Below, piece by piece: positions 62,021 through 64,000 of a stretch of DNA of 64,000 nucleotides. The DNA is from Leptodontidium sp. MPI-SDFR-AT-0119 (lineage: Eukaryota > Ascomycota > Leotiomycetes > Helotiales > Leptodontidiaceae). Numbering within the stretch: position 1 is the first letter of the stretch; each line of letters opens with the position of its first letter. The notes below the pieces were generated by a model. The model had not been told where the DNA came from. It was given only the letters and a program-made list of their open reading frames with translations, and did not search any database. The translations under genes and the position numbers were made by a program. The DNA lies in contig JAHLEZ010000001.1 in the NCBI GenBank assembly GCA_020726505.1, positions 1,984,001 through 2,048,000 of the forward strand, given 5' to 3'.

Positions 62021-63172
62021 TACCAGGCCCTGAGATGTGTAGTGGGAGGGGGGTCTATTTTCGAGACACTAATTACGAAGGCATACACCCATATGCAACT
62101 CTATTACCGAAGGCTGTCTAGAGCACGATACAACTTCGACTTCTTCAAGAGCAGAATGGACCTCAGGAGATGGCTCTTTCTTCTCGAGCAGGCGAGCCAT
62201 TTCATGGATACAGCATATGGTGGGGAGTTCGGGGTTTGGCGGCATCGTGCGCAGGAGTGCAAAAGGCTAGAAAGAACAATACCCAATCGATGATTTCGAG
62301 TCCAAGCATCAAGAAACGCCTGGCGATTGTGATAATGTTTGTTCATTCTCTTATTGTTGATGCAATTACCCAAGTCTTTGACGCTAGGTATCTTTTGGAA
62401 GTCTATTAGGGATGTCTTTCCCCTTTCCAACGGCTGAAAATGAGATTGTAGATGAGGAAGAGTTGAGTATGTACCTGTCAAAGAGCGGAGCTTCAGGCCC
62501 AGAACATGCAAAGCCGAACTTGTCATTTCGCACATCCTCATATACCACTAGTATCGTTGTTACAGTACTCATCAACTGTAACGACCAGGGCTGCCTAGGC
62601 CTAGCCCATGGTTCAGCACACCGTGGGTATGGTCTGGTGTGGTTGGCAACAGTTCATTATTTTGTTCTCACTTGCCGCAAAGTCGTCGCTTGACTAAAAT
62701 GAGGCCGGCCTTATATTTGCACATTCACTCCGGGCTGGTTTCTCTTTCTATTGTATGTTTCACAGAGTCAAGGTTACCTGCAATCCTCGATGGTTGTTTT
62801 GAACACTCGTCTGTCCACCGAGACCTTCCTTGATCACTCGCTTACACGTTTTGCCGCAGAGCACGATACCTTCAGCAACCAAATTTATTTTCCATATATA
62901 AGTACTTGCTTGCATTTCCATCAATACTTGTAATAATTGCCACAGGTTGAAGGGTTAATCTCCTGGTCAATAACTTTCAACCACCCCATAACTCAGGGCT
63001 GAGCCAAACAGCCTCAGCCTTATTCAAGGCCCCTAGCTCCCCTCCAAAATTCTAGAAGTCTTTGCCTTTCAACGAATTATCTTTCCTATCCTATAAACCC
63101 ATTCTGATATAAACACGAGGTCTCATCAACTCAGTATTGGGGACTGCACGTTTCTCGAGTCACTTTTGGGGG
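62021..63172. other. Intergenic stretch between LSM2 and the STAND-type gene
   Basis: No gene seen. Open frames on both strands are short and of unlikely composition. The 3' UTR of LSM2 and the promoter of the right-edge gene are expected here. Confidence 0.4.
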
Positions 63173-64000
63173 ATGTCAGACCCTCTATCGGTAGCCGCCT
63201 CTATGGCAGGGCTACTGACAGCCGCCCAAATGGCCTCAGTTGGGATCTCGAAACTGTTATCTAGCAAGAAGAGCCGATCCCAAGAGATAAAGGAAGTCAA
63301 AACGACACTGGATACACTTCGACCAGTCCTCCAGCAAGTGCAGTTACTGCTCTTTGATCAGGCGAAAATCAACCCAGAACGGGCTGCCATGATCATGTTC
63401 GAAGAAATTGCATCTACATTGACAGGTCTAGTGGAAGCTTTCTCCGAGCTGGGTAAATGTATAGCGGGCCTGGAGGCTGATCAAGGGCTAGGCTGGCTTG
63501 ACAGTATCAGGTGGATGTCTAGGGCAGATGAATTGAAAGGCTATTGGCAGAAACTTGAGAAAGGCAAAACATCTTTAACGTTGATGAGAAGTATTTTGAC
63601 GAAGTTCGTGACCTCTTCCTATTTTTCTATGGTCCTGTCTATCGTCTGTAGCTTACATGACATAATAGTAAATCTGCACACGCCGCTCAAATAGCTGTTG
63701 CTGAGCTCAGAATCGTAGTGGTGGAAGGAACTCACGATATCTCAGAAAGGATGGCAAGATTGGAGCGGATGTTGGCACAGTGTGATTATCCCCCAGCTGG
63801 GAACGACTCGGATTCTATATTGAGCCAGGAGACTGTTCGCAATGCCACAGTCACTGCTTCCACCACTCCGAACATCCATCCAGCTCTGGGATATACATTC
63901 GGTGAGGATCTTCAAACCTCATGGGTGTACAGAAGGGCTAAAGCTCATGCTACACGGCCATTCTCGATTGCTTCCTCCACGCAACTTACGCAGTCCTGGT
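63173..64000 (+). CDS. Fungal STAND-type N-terminal domain protein (partial, runs off the window)
   Basis: Starts MSDPLSVAASMAGLLTAAQM, typical of the fungal N-terminal helical domain found in front of NACHT/ankyrin repeats or in related cell-death and signalling proteins. Exon 1 is 63173-63603; exon 2 starts at 63669 and is open to the window end. Around the junction the protein reads MRSILTN then KSAHAAQIAVAELRIVV. The donor GTTCGT is unusual, but the phase and the following sequence (GTHDISERMARLERML) fit well. The first ATG in frame is 63173; an upstream TTG was ignored. What effector follows is not visible here. Confidence 0.7.

Noticed and set aside
62104..62541. 145-aa minus-strand frame after LSM2
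   Set aside because: Basic, motif-free product; no start context or splice support.

Overview
The window is nuclear DNA from a filamentous ascomycete (Pezizomycotina; a leotiomycete is my guess but is not proven). The reasons are the many short introns of about 45-100 nt with GTAAGT-like donors and CTAAC-like branch sites, and gene families typical of that group: DUF3433 membrane protein, WSC domain, pirin, 17.8 kDa complex I subunit, fungal STAND-type N-terminus and Zn2Cys6 factor. I rebuilt the exon structures by hand from reading phase and splice sites. Every complete multi-exon model closes in frame from ATG to stop.

Left part (1-27 kb): the 5' end of RNA polymerase III subunit RPC25 (minus strand, cut by the window edge) is divergent to a CCCH/NUFIP1-type nuclear RNA protein. 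After a 3 kb gene-free stretch comes a very large secreted fusion protein (6634-12145, 1587 aa). It joins a quinoprotein-like beta-propeller, two ASH/Hydin-like Ig domains, a WSC domain and a complete Fet3-type multicopper oxidase, and it is the most unusual gene here. Next are a pirin, a divergent SET-domain protein, a complex I subunit, a small chromodomain protein and the ER nucleotide-exchange factor SIL1. A 5.2 kb gene-free stretch then precedes a phosphate:H+ symporter-family transporter.

Middle part (28-39.6 kb): this looks like a sugar-utilisation cluster. A Zn2Cys6 transcription factor lies next to a lactose-permease-like MFS transporter. The transporter is divergent, across about 1 kb, to a GH2 beta-galactosidase, which is followed by a secreted GH5 glycoside hydrolase. 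The arrangement recalls the LAC12-LAC4 pair of Kluyveromyces lactis.

Right-centre (39.6-47.8 kb): a gene-poor, partly AT-rich island with decayed genes. It holds an O-methyltransferase pseudogene, a frameshifted copy of a fungal hypothetical family, and two further broken reading frames. The three inferred nonsense codons are all of the CAA/CAG to TAA/TAG type, as expected from RIP. One small Cys/His-rich open gene (44695-45066) remains.

Right part (47.8-64 kb): a YAT-family amino acid permease, a DUF3433 membrane protein, the divergent pair bL21m / NSA2, an alpha/beta hydrolase, a pathogenesis-related-like SnoaL-fold protein, a 2.7 kb non-coding stretch with two MITE-like inverted-repeat elements (59132-59401 and 60020-60306), LSM2, and the start of a STAND/ankyrin-type gene cut by the right edge. 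I saw no tRNA, rRNA or CRISPR array.
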